Notes: generated by a model not told the origin, from the sequence alone. A stretch of 64,000 nucleotides of DNA from Saliterribacillus persicus (GCF_003337485.1 NZ_QPJJ01000005.1:22762-86761); one strand, 5' to 3'. Positions 19,658 to 30,608 are shown, numbered from the stretch's first letter. Translations and numbers: made by a program.

Positions 19658-20725
19658 GTGAATAAAAAGATTGTATTATTGCCCGGAGACGGAATTGGAG
19701 CAGAAGTAATTCATGCAGCAAAAGATGTCCTAACCGCAATCAGCAAAAAGTTCAACCATGAGTTCGATTTTCAATATTGTGATATTGGTGGAATTGCTAT
19801 AGATAACCACCAAAATCCACTACCTGATGAAACTATTGAAGCTTGTAAAAGTTCTGACGCTGTATTGTTAGGTGCTGTGGGTGGACCAAAATGGGATAAT
19901 AACCCCTCTCATCTCCGTCCTGAGCGTGGCTTACTTGGCATTCGTAAAGCGCTTGATTTGTATGCAAATTTAAGACCTGTTAAAGGATTTGAAAAATTAT
20001 TACACGCTTCCCCACTCCGTCAGGATATTATCCAAGGAAGTGATTTATTAATTGTTAGAGAATTAACAGGTGGTTTGTATTTTGGGCAACCAAGTGAAAG
20101 AAGAGATAACGGTAATAGTGTAGTGGATACACTGACCTACTCTAGAAAAGAAATAGAACGTATAGTAGATAAAGCCTTTCAAAGTGCTAGATTAAGGAAG
20201 AAGCAACTTACTTCCGTTGATAAGGCAAATGTGCTAGAATCTAGTAAATTATGGCGAGAAATTGTCGAAGAAAAAAAGAGCGATTATCCAGACGTAACAG
20301 TTAATCATGTTCTAGTTGATGCTGCAGCTATGAAATTAATAACTGAGCCAACATCCTTTGATGTAATTGTTACGGAAAACATGTTTGGTGACATACTGAG
20401 TGATGAAGCTTCCGTACTAACAGGGTCACTTGGAATGCTGCCATCAGCTAGTTTAGCAGAAGATGGTGTAGGTTTATATGAGCCAGCACATGGTTCTGCT
20501 CCTGATATCGCAGGTAAGGGAATAGCAAATCCAATAGCAATGATCTTATCAGCAGCATTAATGCTTCGTTACTCCTTCCAACTTGAAGAAGAAGCAGTTG
20601 CAATTGAAGCAGCAGTAGAACGTGTATTAAATCAAAATTATCATACTGCTGATTTAAAAAGTGAAGATGGAAAGTTAGTCAATACAAACGAGATGACAGA
20701 ATTAATTGTTAACGAGTTAAAATAA
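19658..20725 (+). CDS. leuB: 3-isopropylmalate dehydrogenase
   Basis: NAD+-dependent decarboxylating dehydrogenase of 355 aa that turns 3-isopropylmalate to 2-oxoisocaproate precursor. Family marks are LLPGDGIGAEV, GAVGGPKWD, the substrate Arg cluster (LRPERGLLGIRKALDLYANLRPV region), and the metal-binding NMFGDILSDEAS and GSAPDIAGKGIANP motifs. The start is GTG 19658 with AGGAGGAATA upstream; an overlapping ATG two bases earlier is out of frame. Length and order (leuA-leuB-leuC-leuD) are normal. Confidence 0.96.
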   Translation: MNKKIVLLPGDGIGAEVIHAAKDVLTAISKKFNHEFDFQYCDIGGIAIDNHQNPLPDETIEACKSSDAVLLGAVGGPKWDNNPSHLRPERGLLGIRKALDLYANLRPVKGFEKLLHASPLRQDIIQGSDLLIVRELTGGLYFGQPSERRDNGNSVVDTLTYSRKEIERIVDKAFQSARLRKKQLTSVDKANVLESSKLWREIVEEKKSDYPDVTVNHVLVDAAAMKLITEPTSFDVIVTENMFGDILSDEASVLTGSLGMLPSASLAEDGVGLYEPAHGSAPDIAGKGIANPIAMILSAALMLRYSFQLEEEAVAIEAAVERVLNQNYHTADLKSEDGKLVNTNEMTELIVNELK

Positions 20726-20823
20726 ATCTGAAGCTTTAAAATAATAGTAAAAAAACTTCGGCGTATCCTATTTAAAATAATAGCTCTGCGGCGATGTTTT
20801 TCTAAACAGTGAGGAGTGAAAGC

Positions 20824-22239
20824 ATGGGAAAGCCTAAGACAATTGTTGAGAAAATTTGGGAGAAGCATATCGTTCATGAAGAAGAGGGAAAGCCAGATTT
20901 ATTATATATTGACCTTCACTTGGTTCACGAAGTGACATCTCCTCAAGCATTTGAAGGATTAAGAATAAATAACCGTACAGTTCGTCGTCCGGATCGCACG
21001 TTTGCAACAATGGACCACAACGTACCTACTATCCATCGAAATGTTATAAAAGATGAAGTGTCGAAAACACAAATGGATACACTTAAACAAAATTGTACTG
21101 AATTCAATATTCCCCTTGCTGATATTAATCATCCTGACCAAGGTATTGTTCATGTAATTGGTCCAGAGTTAGGTTTAACGCAACCTGGTAAGACCATCGT
21201 TTGTGGAGATAGTCATACCTCTACCCACGGCGCATTTGGAGCGTTAGCTTTTGGAATTGGTACGAGTGAAGTTGAACATGTTTTAGCAACACAATCGATC
21301 TGGCAAGCTAAACCAAAAACATTAAATGTTAAAGTTAACGGAAAACTCGGCACTGGTGTTACTGCAAAAGATTTAATCTTAGCGATTATAGGTAAGTTTG
21401 GGGTTCGCTTTGGCACAGGTTATGTCTTAGAATATACAGGTGAAGCTATTCGCAATCTTCCTATGGAAGGAAGAATGACAATCTGTAATATGTCAATTGA
21501 AGCTGGAGCTAGAGCTGGTTTAATTAGTCCTGATGATACTACGGTAGAATTTCTAAGAGGTAAGCGTCATGTCCCACAAGGGGACGCTTTTGACGAAGCT
21601 GCAAAAGAATGGAAATCACTTGCTACTGATGAAGGTGCTATTTACGATGAAATGGTTGAAATAAATGCAGATGAAATCGAACCTCAAGTTACTTGGGGAA
21701 CAAATCCAGGTATGTGTATCCCTGTTAGTGCAAATGTTCCTGTACCTGAATCTGCTAAAACAGATAATGAAATTGAAGAAATAGAACGAGCATTAGAATA
21801 CATGGGGCTTGAGGGTGGAGAACCTATTTCCTCAGTGAAGATTGAGCATGTATTTATTGGTTCTTGTACGAATTCCCGTTTGGCTGATTTAAAGAAAGCA
21901 TCCTCTATTATAAAAGGACAAAAGGTTCATCCTAATGTTACTGCTATTGTTGTTCCAGGATCTCATAGTGTGAAGAAAGCGGCAGAAGCAGAAGGAATTG
22001 ATATCATCTTTAAAGAAGCTGGTTTCGAGTGGAGAGAAGCTGGTTGTAGTATGTGTCTTGCTATGAATGATGACGTTGTACCAGAGGGTGAACGTTGTGC
22101 ATCTACTTCAAATCGTAACTTTGAGGGTCGTCAAGGTGCAGGTGCTCGTACTCACTTAGTAAGTCCTGAAATGGCAGCTGCCGCCGCTATAGAAGGTCAC
22201 TTTGTAGATGTACGTCACATGAAAGTACCTACTGCTTAA
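20824..22239 (+). CDS. leuC: 3-isopropylmalate dehydratase, large subunit
   Basis: The aconitase-family subunit (471 aa) carrying the [4Fe-4S] cluster that isomerises 2- to 3-isopropylmalate together with LeuD. Cluster cysteines are visible in [11 protein letters not shown] and in [11 protein letters not shown] (C-x2-C). The segment [16 protein letters not shown] is the conserved substrate loop. An in-frame upstream start at 20809 was rejected because the GAGGAGTGAA ribosome site lies between it and ATG 20824. The 98-base gap from leuB has only a weak hairpin, so the genes likely stay on one transcript. Confidence 0.96.
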   Translation: MGKPKTIVEKIWEKHIVHEEEGKPDLLYIDLHLVHEVTSPQAFEGLRINNRTVRRPDRTFATMDHNVPTIHRNVIKDEVSKTQMDTLKQNCTEFNIPLADINHPDQGIVHVIGPELGLTQPGKTIVCGDSHTSTHGAFGALAFGIGTSEVEHVLATQSIWQAKPKTLNVKVNGKLGTGVTAKDLILAIIGKFGVRFGTGYVLEYTGEAIRNLPMEGRMTICNMSIEAGARAGLISPDDTTVEFLRGKRHVPQGDAFDEAAKEWKSLATDEGAIYDEMVEINADEIEPQVTWGTNPGMCIPVSANVPVPESAKTDNEIEEIERALEYMGLEGGEPISSVKIEHVFIGSCTNSRLADLKKASSIIKGQKVHPNVTAIVVPGSHSVKKAAEAEGIDIIFKEAGFEWREAGCSMCLAMNDDVVPEGERCASTSNRNFEGRQGAGARTHLVSPEMAAAAAIEGHFVDVRHMKVPTA

Positions 22240-22265
22240 ATAAAAGATATAAGGGGGTAACTTAT

Positions 22266-22856
22266 ATGGAACCAATTAGAAAACATGAGGGAATTGTCTA
22301 TCCATTAAATCGTGCCAACGTCGACACGGACCAGATCATTCCTAAACAATTTTTAAAACGCATATCAAGAAAAGGTTTTGGTCAGTTTTTATTTTACAAC
22401 TGGAGATATGATTCCAAAGGTGAATTGCGTGAAGATTTTTCATTAAACAAGGAAAAATATCAACATGCCTCTATATTAGTAGCAGGTGAAAACTTCGGGT
22501 GTGGTTCCTCACGAGAGCACGCTCCATGGGCACTTCAAGACTATGGTTTTCGTGTAATTATCGCACCAAGCTACGCTGATATTTTTTATAATAATTGTAC
22601 GAAAAATGGTATTGTCCCAGTACAACTTAGCCCATCTGAGGTTCAACAATTAATAGATAATGCTGAAGCTTCAGATTATAAATTAACTCTAGATCTTGAA
22701 AGTAAGGCAATTTATGATAATCAAGGATTTCATGCGGATTTTGAATTAGATGGCTATAAGCGTGAAATGTTATTAAACGGTTGGGATGATATTTCAGTCA
22801 CTTTAACCCATGACGATAAAATTAAACAATTTGAACAACAAAGAGAGCTTTCATAA
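22266..22856 (+). CDS. leuD: 3-isopropylmalate dehydratase, small subunit
   Basis: The swivelling-domain partner of LeuC (196 aa). Recognised by NVDTDQIIPKQFLKR near the N-terminus, GENFGCGSSREHAPWAL, and the ADIFYNNCTKNGI stretch. It supplies substrate-binding residues to the active site formed with LeuC. ATG 22266 follows AAGGGGGTAAC. It is the last gene of the ilv-leu operon and is followed by a strong hairpin at 22948-22984. Confidence 0.96.
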   Translation: MEPIRKHEGIVYPLNRANVDTDQIIPKQFLKRISRKGFGQFLFYNWRYDSKGELREDFSLNKEKYQHASILVAGENFGCGSSREHAPWALQDYGFRVIIAPSYADIFYNNCTKNGIVPVQLSPSEVQQLIDNAEASDYKLTLDLESKAIYDNQGFHADFELDGYKREMLLNGWDDISVTLTHDDKIKQFEQQRELS

Positions 22857-22947
22857 CAGCTATACATTACCATTTTTAAGATTAGTTATGGAGTTTTGAG
22901 TTTATATTTTTTTATCGAAGCTTTTCTATACTTTTTCATACACATGC

Positions 22948-22984
22948 AAAAGACTTCCACTAAACCATTAGTGGAAGTCTTTCC
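22948..22984. terminator. Bidirectional terminator of the ilv-leu operon
   Basis: AAAAGACTTCCACTAA paired with TTAGTGGAAGTCTTT, with a four-base loop. It also ends the convergent gene at 22987. Confidence 0.9.
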
Positions 22985-22986
22985 AT

Positions 22987-25032
22987 TTATTTTATGTGAC
23001 GCAGAACCTGTTCAAAATCAGTGGTTGGAGATTGACAAGTAAAATTTTCACATACATAGAAGGTTACGAGATTATTTATTCTTTTATAGGAAGAAAACGC
23101 CTCACGGTCATCTCCTTCTGTAATTAAGATCATCTGTATATGTGGCATAAACTTTCTCTTAGATAACTGAACCAACTTTTCTACTTCTTCCTCCCCCCTC
23201 TCTCCAACGACAATAATTTGTTTTGGTGGATGCTCTACATAAAATAAGCTTTGTAACAAGAATGTCGCAGCTAAGGGATAATCTTTGATGTAAGCTTTAC
23301 TTATTACTCTAATTTTATCCGCAGTTTTTAGATATTCCATATTATTTGTGTAATAGGTTAACCTTGTAAGGACTTCACCTATAACATTATTTCCACCCGG
23401 AAGGGCGCCATCATAAAATTCCTTTTCCCGAATTAAAAGCTCTTCCCCTTCAATAGCTGTATAAAAAAATCCTCCTCTTTCCTGATCCCAAAACTGTTCC
23501 ATTAATTTCGTTACTAAATTCTCTGCTTTTATAATATAATTCACTTCTAACGTGGCTTCATATAATGTTACGTAAGCCCATAATAAATAAGCATAATCAT
23601 CTAAATAAGCATGGTATTTAAGCTCTCCTTTACAATAACGAGCCATCCATGTTTCGTTTTTGTAAAAAGTACTTTCAAGCTTATTCATGCTTTTCTTCGC
23701 TTGATCCACGAACATTTTATTTTGAAGCTTACTACCTGCTTTAGCCAATCCGACAATTGCTAAAGCATTCCAACCTAACAGAAATTTATCATCAATAGCA
23801 GGCTGATTTCGTGTTTTTCGCACATTTTTCAATTTTTCACGGGCCTCTGCTAAACCATTTTCTAATTCTTGGTCCGTTAGTTTGAACTTCTGTATATACT
23901 CGTTTTGTTTTCTTTCAATCAAGTTAGGCAAATTTTCACCTTTAAAATTTCCATTTACAGAAAAACCGTATGCATGTAAAAAAAGTTCTGCTTCTTTATT
24001 CGTTAGAACCTTTTCTACTTCATCTATGGACCACGTATAGTAATCCCCTTCCCCTTCTGCCGTATCAGCATCAATTGATGCCATAAAAAGGTCATTTTCC
24101 ATTAAGTCAGTTTGAAGAAACGACACAACTTTTTCTGTAATCGATTTATACCTGATCTTATCTGTTGCGCTATATAGCTCTGAATAAAGAATTGTTAATA
24201 GTGCATTATCGTATAGCATTTTTTCGAAATGAGGAATCAACCATAAATTGTCCGTAGCATATCGACTAAATCCAAATCCTATATGGTCAAAAATACCTCC
24301 TTCATACATCGCATGAGCACTACGCTCCACCATATCTAATGCATCTTTATTTTGGTGAAAAACTGAGTATCGCAACAAAAATAAATGATGGTGCACTTGC
24401 GGAAACTTAGGAGCTTTCCCAAATCCCCCATAAGCCTCGTCAAAATCCTGTCTCAATCCATTATATGCCTCCATAAGCATACCAAGAGAGATTCCGGTTG
24501 AACTTTCTAATTTAGTTGATTCTTCTAAAGCGTTTCTAACATTTTTAGTTACCCGATCAATTTTTTCACGATTATTATGATATTGTTCAATTAATTGTTT
24601 AAGTACCATTCTAAAGCTAGGACGATTACCTAATGTCTTTGGTGGAAAATACGTACCAGCAAAGAAAGGAATTTGATCTGGACTGAGAAAGATAGATAGT
24701 GGCCATCCTCCTTCCCCTGTCATCATTTGGCAAGCCTTCATGTATATAGCATCAATATCCGGTCTTTCTTCCCTATCAACTTTAATCGATACAAAATGTT
24801 CATTTAAAAATTCTGCAATTTCAGGATCTTTAAAACTCTCTTTCTCCATTACATGACACCAATGACAGCTTGCATAGCCAATGCTTAAAAAAATAGGCTT
24901 ATCCTCGAGTTTTGCTTTTTCAAGAGCCTTCTCGTTCCAAGGATGCCAATCAACTGGATTATAGGCATGTTGTAAAAGATATGGTGATTTTTCATAAAAT
25001 AGAGCATTTCTTTCATTCTCATTATTTTTCAT
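22987..25032 (-). CDS. Thioredoxin-domain DUF255 protein (YyaL-like)
   Basis: A 681-aa cytosolic protein of the YyaL/spermatogenesis-associated-20 family. The N-terminal thioredoxin-like domain (first 170 residues) holds the family hallmark [13 protein letters not shown] and VDREERPD; the rest is an (alpha/alpha)6-barrel-like part reminiscent of mannose or cellobiose epimerases ([29 protein letters not shown]). The reaction is unknown for the family. The ATG at 25032 follows GGAGGTGCGCC. It stands alone, divergent from htpG and convergent with leuD. Length is usual for the family. Confidence 0.88.
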   Translation of the reverse strand: MKNNENERNALFYEKSPYLLQHAYNPVDWHPWNEKALEKAKLEDKPIFLSIGYASCHWCHVMEKESFKDPEIAEFLNEHFVSIKVDREERPDIDAIYMKACQMMTGEGGWPLSIFLSPDQIPFFAGTYFPPKTLGNRPSFRMVLKQLIEQYHNNREKIDRVTKNVRNALEESTKLESSTGISLGMLMEAYNGLRQDFDEAYGGFGKAPKFPQVHHHLFLLRYSVFHQNKDALDMVERSAHAMYEGGIFDHIGFGFSRYATDNLWLIPHFEKMLYDNALLTILYSELYSATDKIRYKSITEKVVSFLQTDLMENDLFMASIDADTAEGEGDYYTWSIDEVEKVLTNKEAELFLHAYGFSVNGNFKGENLPNLIERKQNEYIQKFKLTDQELENGLAEAREKLKNVRKTRNQPAIDDKFLLGWNALAIVGLAKAGSKLQNKMFVDQAKKSMNKLESTFYKNETWMARYCKGELKYHAYLDDYAYLLWAYVTLYEATLEVNYIIKAENLVTKLMEQFWDQERGGFFYTAIEGEELLIREKEFYDGALPGGNNVIGEVLTRLTYYTNNMEYLKTADKIRVISKAYIKDYPLAATFLLQSLFYVEHPPKQIIVVGERGEEEVEKLVQLSKRKFMPHIQMILITEGDDREAFSSYKRINNLVTFYVCENFTCQSPTTDFEQVLRHIK

Positions 25033-25208
25033 GGCGCACCTCCAAAAGATCTGCTATTTCCATCATAACGAAACATTTTTATTAATTCATCTATTCTCTT
25101 ACTATACTTTTAGTTTTCGCTTAGAAAGTAGCTGTTTGGTATGAATTAAATTAATATGGCTGGCCAATGTGAGGAACTTCTTGTCCAAAGCACTAAAGAT
25201 GTTAACAC

Positions 25209-25238
25209 TTGACACTCCCCTTAAAAATATGGTATTAA
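25209..25238 (+). promoter_or_regulatory. SigA-type promoter of htpG
   Basis: TTGACA (25209-25214), 18-base spacer, TATTAA (25233-25238). The predicted start site (about 25245) falls at the left edge of the CIRCE element. Confidence 0.65.
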
Positions 25239-25243
25239 ATAGT

Positions 25244-25276
25244 GTGTTAGCACTCTTATCATCAGAGTGCTAACAC
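25244..25276 (+). promoter_or_regulatory. CIRCE operator (HrcA site) of htpG
   Basis: The exact consensus TTAGCACTC (25247-25255), nine-base spacer, GAGTGCTAA (25265-25273), with the inverted repeat extending to 12 bases per arm (GTGTTAGCACTC / GAGTGCTAACAC). It covers the predicted start of transcription, the usual place for repression by HrcA. The family rule is well known for groE and dnaK; its use at htpG is unusual. Confidence 0.95.
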
Positions 25277-25308
25277 ACATTATACATATTTTATTGGGGG
25301 GTATTTTT

Positions 25309-27189
25309 ATGGAAACAAAACAATTTCAAGCCGAATCCAAACGATTACTTGAAATGATGATTAATTCCATCTATTCGCAGAAAGAAATTTTCTTGCGTGA
25401 ATTAATTTCCAATGCAAGTGATGCCATAGACAAGATCTATTACAAGGCACTTACGGATGATCAAATTTCCTTCAATCAGGAGGATTATTTCGTTAAAATT
25501 TCAGCAAATAAAGCTGATAGAACACTTCATGTTGTTGATACTGGGATCGGAATGACAAAAGAAGAATTAGAATCTAATTTGGGTACAATTGCTAAAAGTG
25601 GCTCATTAGCATTCAAGAATGAAAATGAAATGAAAGATGGTCAAGAAATAATCGGACAATTCGGTGTAGGATTTTATTCTTCCTTTATGGTTGCCGATAA
25701 AGTTGTTGTTTATACGAAATCATTAAATGATGAACAGGGGTATAAATGGGAATCAACTGGTGTCGAGGGTTATACAATTGAGCCTTATGATAAAGAAGAT
25801 GTAGGAACAGAAATTATCATTTATATCAAGGAAAATGATGAGGATGTAAACTATGATGATTTCCTTGATGAACATCAATTAAAAACAATCGTAAAAAAAT
25901 ACTCTGATTTTATTCGTTATCCAATTAAAATGGATGTCACAGAGCAAAAACCAAAAAGTGATGACGATGATGAGCTTGTCGAGGTAACAGAAGAAAAAAC
26001 TGTTAATAGTATGGTACCAATTTGGAGAAAAAATAAACAAGAACTAACCGATGAAGATTATAATGCTTTTTATCAAGAAAAGCACTTTGGTTTTGATAAT
26101 CCATTAACACACCTACACATAAGTGTAGATGGTATGGTAAGATTTCAGTCCATACTTTATATTCCTGAACAATTACCGTATGATTACTATTCCAAGGAGT
26201 TTGAAAAAGGACTAGAATTGTATTCCAATGGAGTTTTAATTATGGAAAAATCAGCAGACCTTGTCCCAGATCATTTTAGCTTTCTGAAAGGAATTGTAGA
26301 TTCTGAAGATCTCTCTTTAAACATCTCAAGAGAAATTTTACAGCAAGATAAACAAGTTAAATTGATTGCAAAGAATATAGAGAAAAAAGTGAAAAATCAC
26401 TTACAAAGCATGCTGAAAAATGCTCGTGAAAAATACGAAAAATTCTTTGAAGCTTTTGGTCGTCAACTAAAATTTGGTGTGTATAGTGACTTTGGTGCAA
26501 ATAAAGAAAAACTCCAGGATCTACTTCTTTTCTATTCATCCCAAGAAAAGAAATTAGTGAGTCTAGCTGAATATGTAGACAGAATGCCTGAAGATCAAAA
26601 ATATATTTATTATGCTAGTGGCGAGTCCCATGATCGTATTGAAAAATTACCACAAACAGAAATGTTAAAAGACAAAGGATATGAAATTTTATATTTCACA
26701 GAAGAAGTAGATGAGTTTGCAATTAAAATGCTGATGAATTACAAAGAAAAAGAATTTAAGTCTGTAGCAAGCGGCGACCTTGATTTAGATGATGAAGAAA
26801 CTAAAAAAGAAGCGGAAAAGCAAAAAGAAGAGCACAAAGAGCTTCTAGATCACATGAAAACACTTTTAGGGAATAAAGTGAAAGATGTTAGATTATCTAC
26901 ACGGCTCAAGTCACATCCAGTATGTCTTACTGCTGAAGGTGATGTATCAATTGAAATGGAAAAAGTGTTAAAAGCAATGCCAGATAATCAAAATATTGAA
27001 GCAAATAAAATTTTAGAAATAAATAATAAGCATGATATCTTTCAATCATTAGTGAAAATTTATGAAACAGATCCAGACAAAGCTGCATTGTATACAAATA
27101 TTTTATACAATCAAGCATTATTAATAGAAGGACTTCCTATCGAAGACCCTGTAGCGTTTTCTAATGATATGTGCAAAGTAATGGTTTAA
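25309..27189 (+). CDS. htpG: Molecular chaperone HtpG (Hsp90)
   Basis: Bacterial Hsp90 of 626 aa, an ATP-driven dimeric cytosolic chaperone. The N-terminal Bergerat ATP site is complete: [23 protein letters not shown], and [17 protein letters not shown]. The middle domain carries the catalytic Arg loop ([12 protein letters not shown]), and the C-terminal dimer domain follows. The track's longer ORF starts at 25267 inside the CIRCE region; ATG 25309 is the right start, after GGGGGGTATT. Transcription is expected to be repressed by HrcA at the CIRCE. A strong terminator lies at 27242-27279. Confidence 0.96.
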   Translation: METKQFQAESKRLLEMMINSIYSQKEIFLRELISNASDAIDKIYYKALTDDQISFNQEDYFVKISANKADRTLHVVDTGIGMTKEELESNLGTIAKSGSLAFKNENEMKDGQEIIGQFGVGFYSSFMVADKVVVYTKSLNDEQGYKWESTGVEGYTIEPYDKEDVGTEIIIYIKENDEDVNYDDFLDEHQLKTIVKKYSDFIRYPIKMDVTEQKPKSDDDDELVEVTEEKTVNSMVPIWRKNKQELTDEDYNAFYQEKHFGFDNPLTHLHISVDGMVRFQSILYIPEQLPYDYYSKEFEKGLELYSNGVLIMEKSADLVPDHFSFLKGIVDSEDLSLNISREILQQDKQVKLIAKNIEKKVKNHLQSMLKNAREKYEKFFEAFGRQLKFGVYSDFGANKEKLQDLLLFYSSQEKKLVSLAEYVDRMPEDQKYIYYASGESHDRIEKLPQTEMLKDKGYEILYFTEEVDEFAIKMLMNYKEKEFKSVASGDLDLDDEETKKEAEKQKEEHKELLDHMKTLLGNKVKDVRLSTRLKSHPVCLTAEGDVSIEMEKVLKAMPDNQNIEANKILEINNKHDIFQSLVKIYETDPDKAALYTNILYNQALLIEGLPIEDPVAFSNDMCKVMV

Positions 27190-27241
27190 AGAGGAAATAT
27201 TTAAATTTCAAGCAGTTTTTATACTGACTTCGCTCTATTTT

Positions 27242-27279
27242 AGAACATCAAATGATTAAATCATTTGATGTTCTTTTTT
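27242..27279 (+). terminator. Terminator of htpG
   Basis: AGAACATCAAATGATT and its complement AATCATTTGATGTTCT form a near-perfect 16-base stem, followed by a T run. Confidence 0.9.
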
Positions 27280-27559
27280 AGTGAAAAAACACAATGGAAA
27301 ACCAGTATTATATTTCTGAAAAAACACATAAGTCAAATCATCTCCTGTGGACATACTATTGATGTGATTTAAAGAATTCATTATTAAGTATCATACTACA
27401 AATGAGTTTAGCGTCTCTTATAGACATCATTACTCCTTCAATTTCTCCATAATTGAACGCTAATCAGATTCTTTATAATTTTTTAGAAGGTAAATAATTT
27501 GAATCTATATTTCAATTTAAAACAACTACAAAAGTTAAAATAATAAGGAGGATTCAAAA
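27280..27559. other. Intergenic stretch, AT-rich, no convincing gene
   Basis: About 280 bases between htpG's terminator and the YteA-like gene. A 34-codon leftward frame with a GGAG-like ribosome site in it was seen and judged too weak. The last bases contain the AAGGAGG ribosome site of the next gene. No clear promoter or riboswitch was identified. Confidence 0.5.
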
Positions 27560-28267
27560 ATGCTTCATCGATCACAATTAGAACAATGTAAACAAGAACT
27601 ACTTTCTCAAAAAAACGCACTCAAAAAGCATCTTAGTGACCATTTCGGTTTGGAAATAGAACAAAACAAAGAAACTAGCTCAGAGCTTTCTAATTACGAT
27701 AACCATCCCGGTGACACAGGCACGGAACTATTCGAACGAGAAAAAGATATTGCTTTAAATGAACATGCTGAACAGGAAATGAAACAAATTGAAGAAGCTT
27801 TAAATGCTATTGAAAACGGCACATATGGAATTTGTGAACAGTGTGGTAAGGATATACCGGCTGAGAGACTTATTGCGTTACCTACCACCAATAGGTGTAT
27901 TACACATGCTGATAAACATATTCCACACACACGTCCTGTTGAAGAAGACATTATTCATGCTGGTTTAAATGAAGTGAAAACGGAAAATGGAGAAGAAAAA
28001 GCAACATTATTTGATGCAGAGGATGCATGGCAAAGTGTTGAAAAATATGGATCATCAGATAGCCCTTCTGACTTTAATGAAACTAATGAAGATTATGACA
28101 ATATGTTTTTTAATTCAGACGAACAGATAGGAAGTGTTGAAGATATAGAAGGTTTTTTATTAGCTGATAAAAACGGGAAATTTATAGGAGTAAATGAAAA
28201 ACATGAATCCTACGAGAATTATTTAGATGAAAATGAAGTAAATTCCATATTATCAACGGATAAGTAA
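27560..28267 (+). CDS. yteA: YteA-type DksA/TraR-like sporulation protein
   Basis: A 235-aa protein of the TraR/DksA zinc-finger superfamily, YteA branch. An N-terminal helical coiled-coil part (residues 1-80) precedes a zinc-finger-like motif, CEQC followed by 17 residues and CITH, in which the last Cys of the usual C4 site is His. The C-terminal 100 residues are acidic and specific to YteA proteins. The family is annotated as sporulation-linked; DksA relatives bind RNA polymerase, but that has not been shown for YteA. ATG 27560 follows AAGGAGG. A weakly tailed hairpin follows at 28279-28305. Confidence 0.85.
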   Translation: MLHRSQLEQCKQELLSQKNALKKHLSDHFGLEIEQNKETSSELSNYDNHPGDTGTELFEREKDIALNEHAEQEMKQIEEALNAIENGTYGICEQCGKDIPAERLIALPTTNRCITHADKHIPHTRPVEEDIIHAGLNEVKTENGEEKATLFDAEDAWQSVEKYGSSDSPSDFNETNEDYDNMFFNSDEQIGSVEDIEGFLLADKNGKFIGVNEKHESYENYLDENEVNSILSTDK

Positions 28268-28278
28268 ACAAGTGGTGG

Positions 28279-28305
28279 AGTGGGCTATATTTTTTATAGT
28301 CCACT
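28279..28305 (+). terminator. Probable terminator after yteA
   Basis: AGTGGGCTATA / TATAGTCCACT arms with a T5 loop. The T tract after the stem is poor, so efficiency is uncertain. Confidence 0.5.
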
Positions 28306-28372
28306 TCATTTATAGTAGTGCTGGAATTAAAATTATAGCGATTTAAATACATATAAAACCCTTCAAAATTGA

Positions 28373-29395
28373 TTATAATTCCATATCGTTATAATTTTGA
28401 ACACGATTTCTTCCCTTATCTTTAGCATAATAAAGTGATTTATCTGCTTGTTCAAGTAATAGTTCAATCGACTGATTATGATATTGTGCAAATCCAAAAC
28501 TAGCTGTAACTCCAGAAATTATTTCAAATGGGTAGTCTTGGATAGATATTCGAATTTTATTAGCTAAATCAAATACTTCTTCTTCTGTTTTATTTCGTGA
28601 TACTATAATAAACTCTTCCCCACCCCATCGCCCAAAAAAATCCTCTGAGCCTAAATTTGCTGTTGTGAGCTCGGTGATTTTTTTTAATACTTTGTCTCCT
28701 ATAGGATGGCCATATTTATCATTTACAGCCTTAAAGTAGTCAATATCAAAAAGGATAACTGAAAAATCTTCTTTTTTCTTTAAACTTTCATCTAACCAAA
28801 TGTAAATTTTGCGCCGATTGGCAATGCCAGTCAATGTATCATAATAGGCCATTTTTTCCGTTACTTCTTTTTCACTATAATAAGTCATTATTCGACGAAC
28901 AAAAAAGATGAATATTATATAGATTAAATTTGATAAGAAGTATTGCAACAAACGTTCGTGACCTGCTTCTGGTATTTTATTCCAATAATAAGCTCCTATT
29001 CCTACAATAACTAGCCATAAACTTAATGCATAATATAAGCCGAATTTACGTGGTAAAGAAATAAAAATAAATACAAATACTAACGGAGTCCAATAAGTTG
29101 AACTTCCCGTATGCGTTGATCCGTTTATGACCATATCTGTGGCAATAATATCATGTGACTTGATTATATGAATAACACTGACTAGGGTTAAGTTTATATA
29201 CTCCACTAGTTTTAATGTATTAGCAAACCATAGTAAAAGCCAAGACAATGAAAAGACTATGGAATATATACTTAAAACCCAGTTATTTAGCTGATTCGAA
29301 CTATCCGAAAAGAAAAGACCCATTATGCTCGCAAAAGTAATAACAGGTAAAATAAATAAATATAAATACCTTTTAAAAACGTCATATTGATTCAT
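28373..29395 (-). CDS. Membrane-bound diguanylate cyclase (GGDEF)
   Basis: A 340-aa protein with about six membrane spans in its first 170 residues and a C-terminal GGDEF domain. The active-site GGEEF loop is intact (GRWGGEEFIIV) and the upstream metal Asp is in LFDIDYFKAVNDKYGH, so synthesis of cyclic di-GMP from two GTP is expected. The inhibitory RxxD I-site is lost (GSED instead of RxxD five residues before GGEEF), so product feedback is probably absent. The N-terminal region likely senses a ligand in or near the membrane. ATG 29395 follows AAGGAGAA. The PilZ protein at 4370 is a possible effector. Confidence 0.88.
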   Translation of the reverse strand: MNQYDVFKRYLYLFILPVITFASIMGLFFSDSSNQLNNWVLSIYSIVFSLSWLLLWFANTLKLVEYINLTLVSVIHIIKSHDIIATDMVINGSTHTGSSTYWTPLVFVFIFISLPRKFGLYYALSLWLVIVGIGAYYWNKIPEAGHERLLQYFLSNLIYIIFIFFVRRIMTYYSEKEVTEKMAYYDTLTGIANRRKIYIWLDESLKKKEDFSVILFDIDYFKAVNDKYGHPIGDKVLKKITELTTANLGSEDFFGRWGGEEFIIVSRNKTEEEVFDLANKIRISIQDYPFEIISGVTASFGFAQYHNQSIELLLEQADKSLYYAKDKGRNRVQNYNDMEL

Positions 29396-29445
29396 AATGG
29401 GTTCTCCTTTTTAATAAATAATCGAACAGTTTTTAGAAAATGTAG

Positions 29446-29479
29446 AAAAGAGGAGCTAGAAAAATCCACCTCCTCTTTT
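29446..29479 (-). terminator. Terminator after the lactonase gene
   Basis: AAAAGAGGAG and CTCCTCTTTT arms around a 14-base loop, on the leftward 3' side of the 6-phosphogluconolactonase gene. Confidence 0.7.
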
Positions 29480-29484
29480 AGATA

Positions 29485-30513
29485 TTAATTTAAAAATTTC
29501 ACACATACAGCTTCTGGAGCATATATACCAGTTTGAAGAACAGTTAATTTACCTGTTTTGCTGTCTCTTTCAAATAAAGCTAGTGTATTCGATTCTTGAT
29601 TTGCTGCAACAATAAACTGTTCAGAAGGATCAAGCACAAAATCTCTTGGCCAATTACCTTCTGTATAGGTAAGGTCAATTAGCTCTAATTTATGATCATC
29701 ATTAATCTTAAATACCGCGATGGAGTCATGTCCTCGATTTCCTGCATAAATAAATTTCCCATCTGATGATACATGAATTGCACTACCTTGGTTATTTTCC
29801 GTAAAATCTTCTGGAATCGTTTTAATGTATTGTAGTTCTTCAAAAGTTCCTTCAACTTCATCAAAATCTAAAACAATTACTTCATTGCTTAATTCCGTCA
29901 TTACATAAGCATAAGGCAGAGTTGGATGGAAAACAAGGTGCCTAGGTCCAGTACCTGGATTAACCTTTAACTGCGCCTTCTTATTAAGCTTACTGTCTTC
30001 TACCTCATATGTCGTTATGGTATCTCCTCCAAGATCGACAACAACAACATAATTTTCATCAGGAGTAAATCCTGCATAATGTAAATGTGGTTTTTCCTGT
30101 CTTTCATGTGGTCCTTTTCCAGTTTGAATGACAGCTGAGGCCACTTCGAGAGATCCGTCTGCATTAACTTGATAAGACTCTGCTTTTTCTGTGTGATAAT
30201 TTGCTGTAACAAGAAGTGAATTATCTTTATTTACACTTACGTGACAAGGTGCAGAGCCAGGTTGAGCTTGACTATTCAATTTTTCCAACGTATCATTTTC
30301 AACTTTAAAAGCCGTCACTCCACCTTTATCATCTTCTTTCGATACCGCATATAAAAATTTGTTATCATCACTTAATGTAAGATATGTAGGGCCATCTAAT
30401 TTAGCAGCTAAAGAAACATTTTTAATTTTCTTTTCCACTGTATCTAATTCAAAACGATGTACCCCTTCGCTTTCCACTTTAGTATAAGAACCAATGTAAC
30501 CGATATATTTCAT
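29485..30513 (-). CDS. pgl: 6-phosphogluconolactonase (beta-propeller, YkgB-like)
   Basis: A 342-aa cytosolic seven-bladed propeller enzyme of the lactonase_7 family. YkgB of B. subtilis hydrolyses 6-phosphogluconolactone in the oxidative pentose phosphate pathway. Family marks: MKYIGYIGSYTKVESEGVHRF start, the GTGPRHLVFHPTLPYAYV block and a repeated beta-rich pattern. ATG 30513 follows GGAAGGGAGATT. It is monocistronic, with a terminator at 29446-29479. Other lactonases in the family act on other sugars, so the substrate is a family-level inference. Confidence 0.85.
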   Translation of the reverse strand: MKYIGYIGSYTKVESEGVHRFELDTVEKKIKNVSLAAKLDGPTYLTLSDDNKFLYAVSKEDDKGGVTAFKVENDTLEKLNSQAQPGSAPCHVSVNKDNSLLVTANYHTEKAESYQVNADGSLEVASAVIQTGKGPHERQEKPHLHYAGFTPDENYVVVVDLGGDTITTYEVEDSKLNKKAQLKVNPGTGPRHLVFHPTLPYAYVMTELSNEVIVLDFDEVEGTFEELQYIKTIPEDFTENNQGSAIHVSSDGKFIYAGNRGHDSIAVFKINDDHKLELIDLTYTEGNWPRDFVLDPSEQFIVAANQESNTLALFERDSKTGKLTVLQTGIYAPEAVCVKFLN

Positions 30514-30608
30514 AATACAATCTCCCTTCCAACATTTCTCTCTATTATATCAAAATGACCTTCAACATTCTAAGATTATTGGTTTATCGTTCATTTTACA
30601 TTCAAATG

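Noticed and set aside
27368..27475. Leftward 34-codon frame in the htpG-yteA gap with a GGAG-like site
   Set aside because: Too short, with no recognisable motif and no terminator. It could be a chance frame or a gene remnant.
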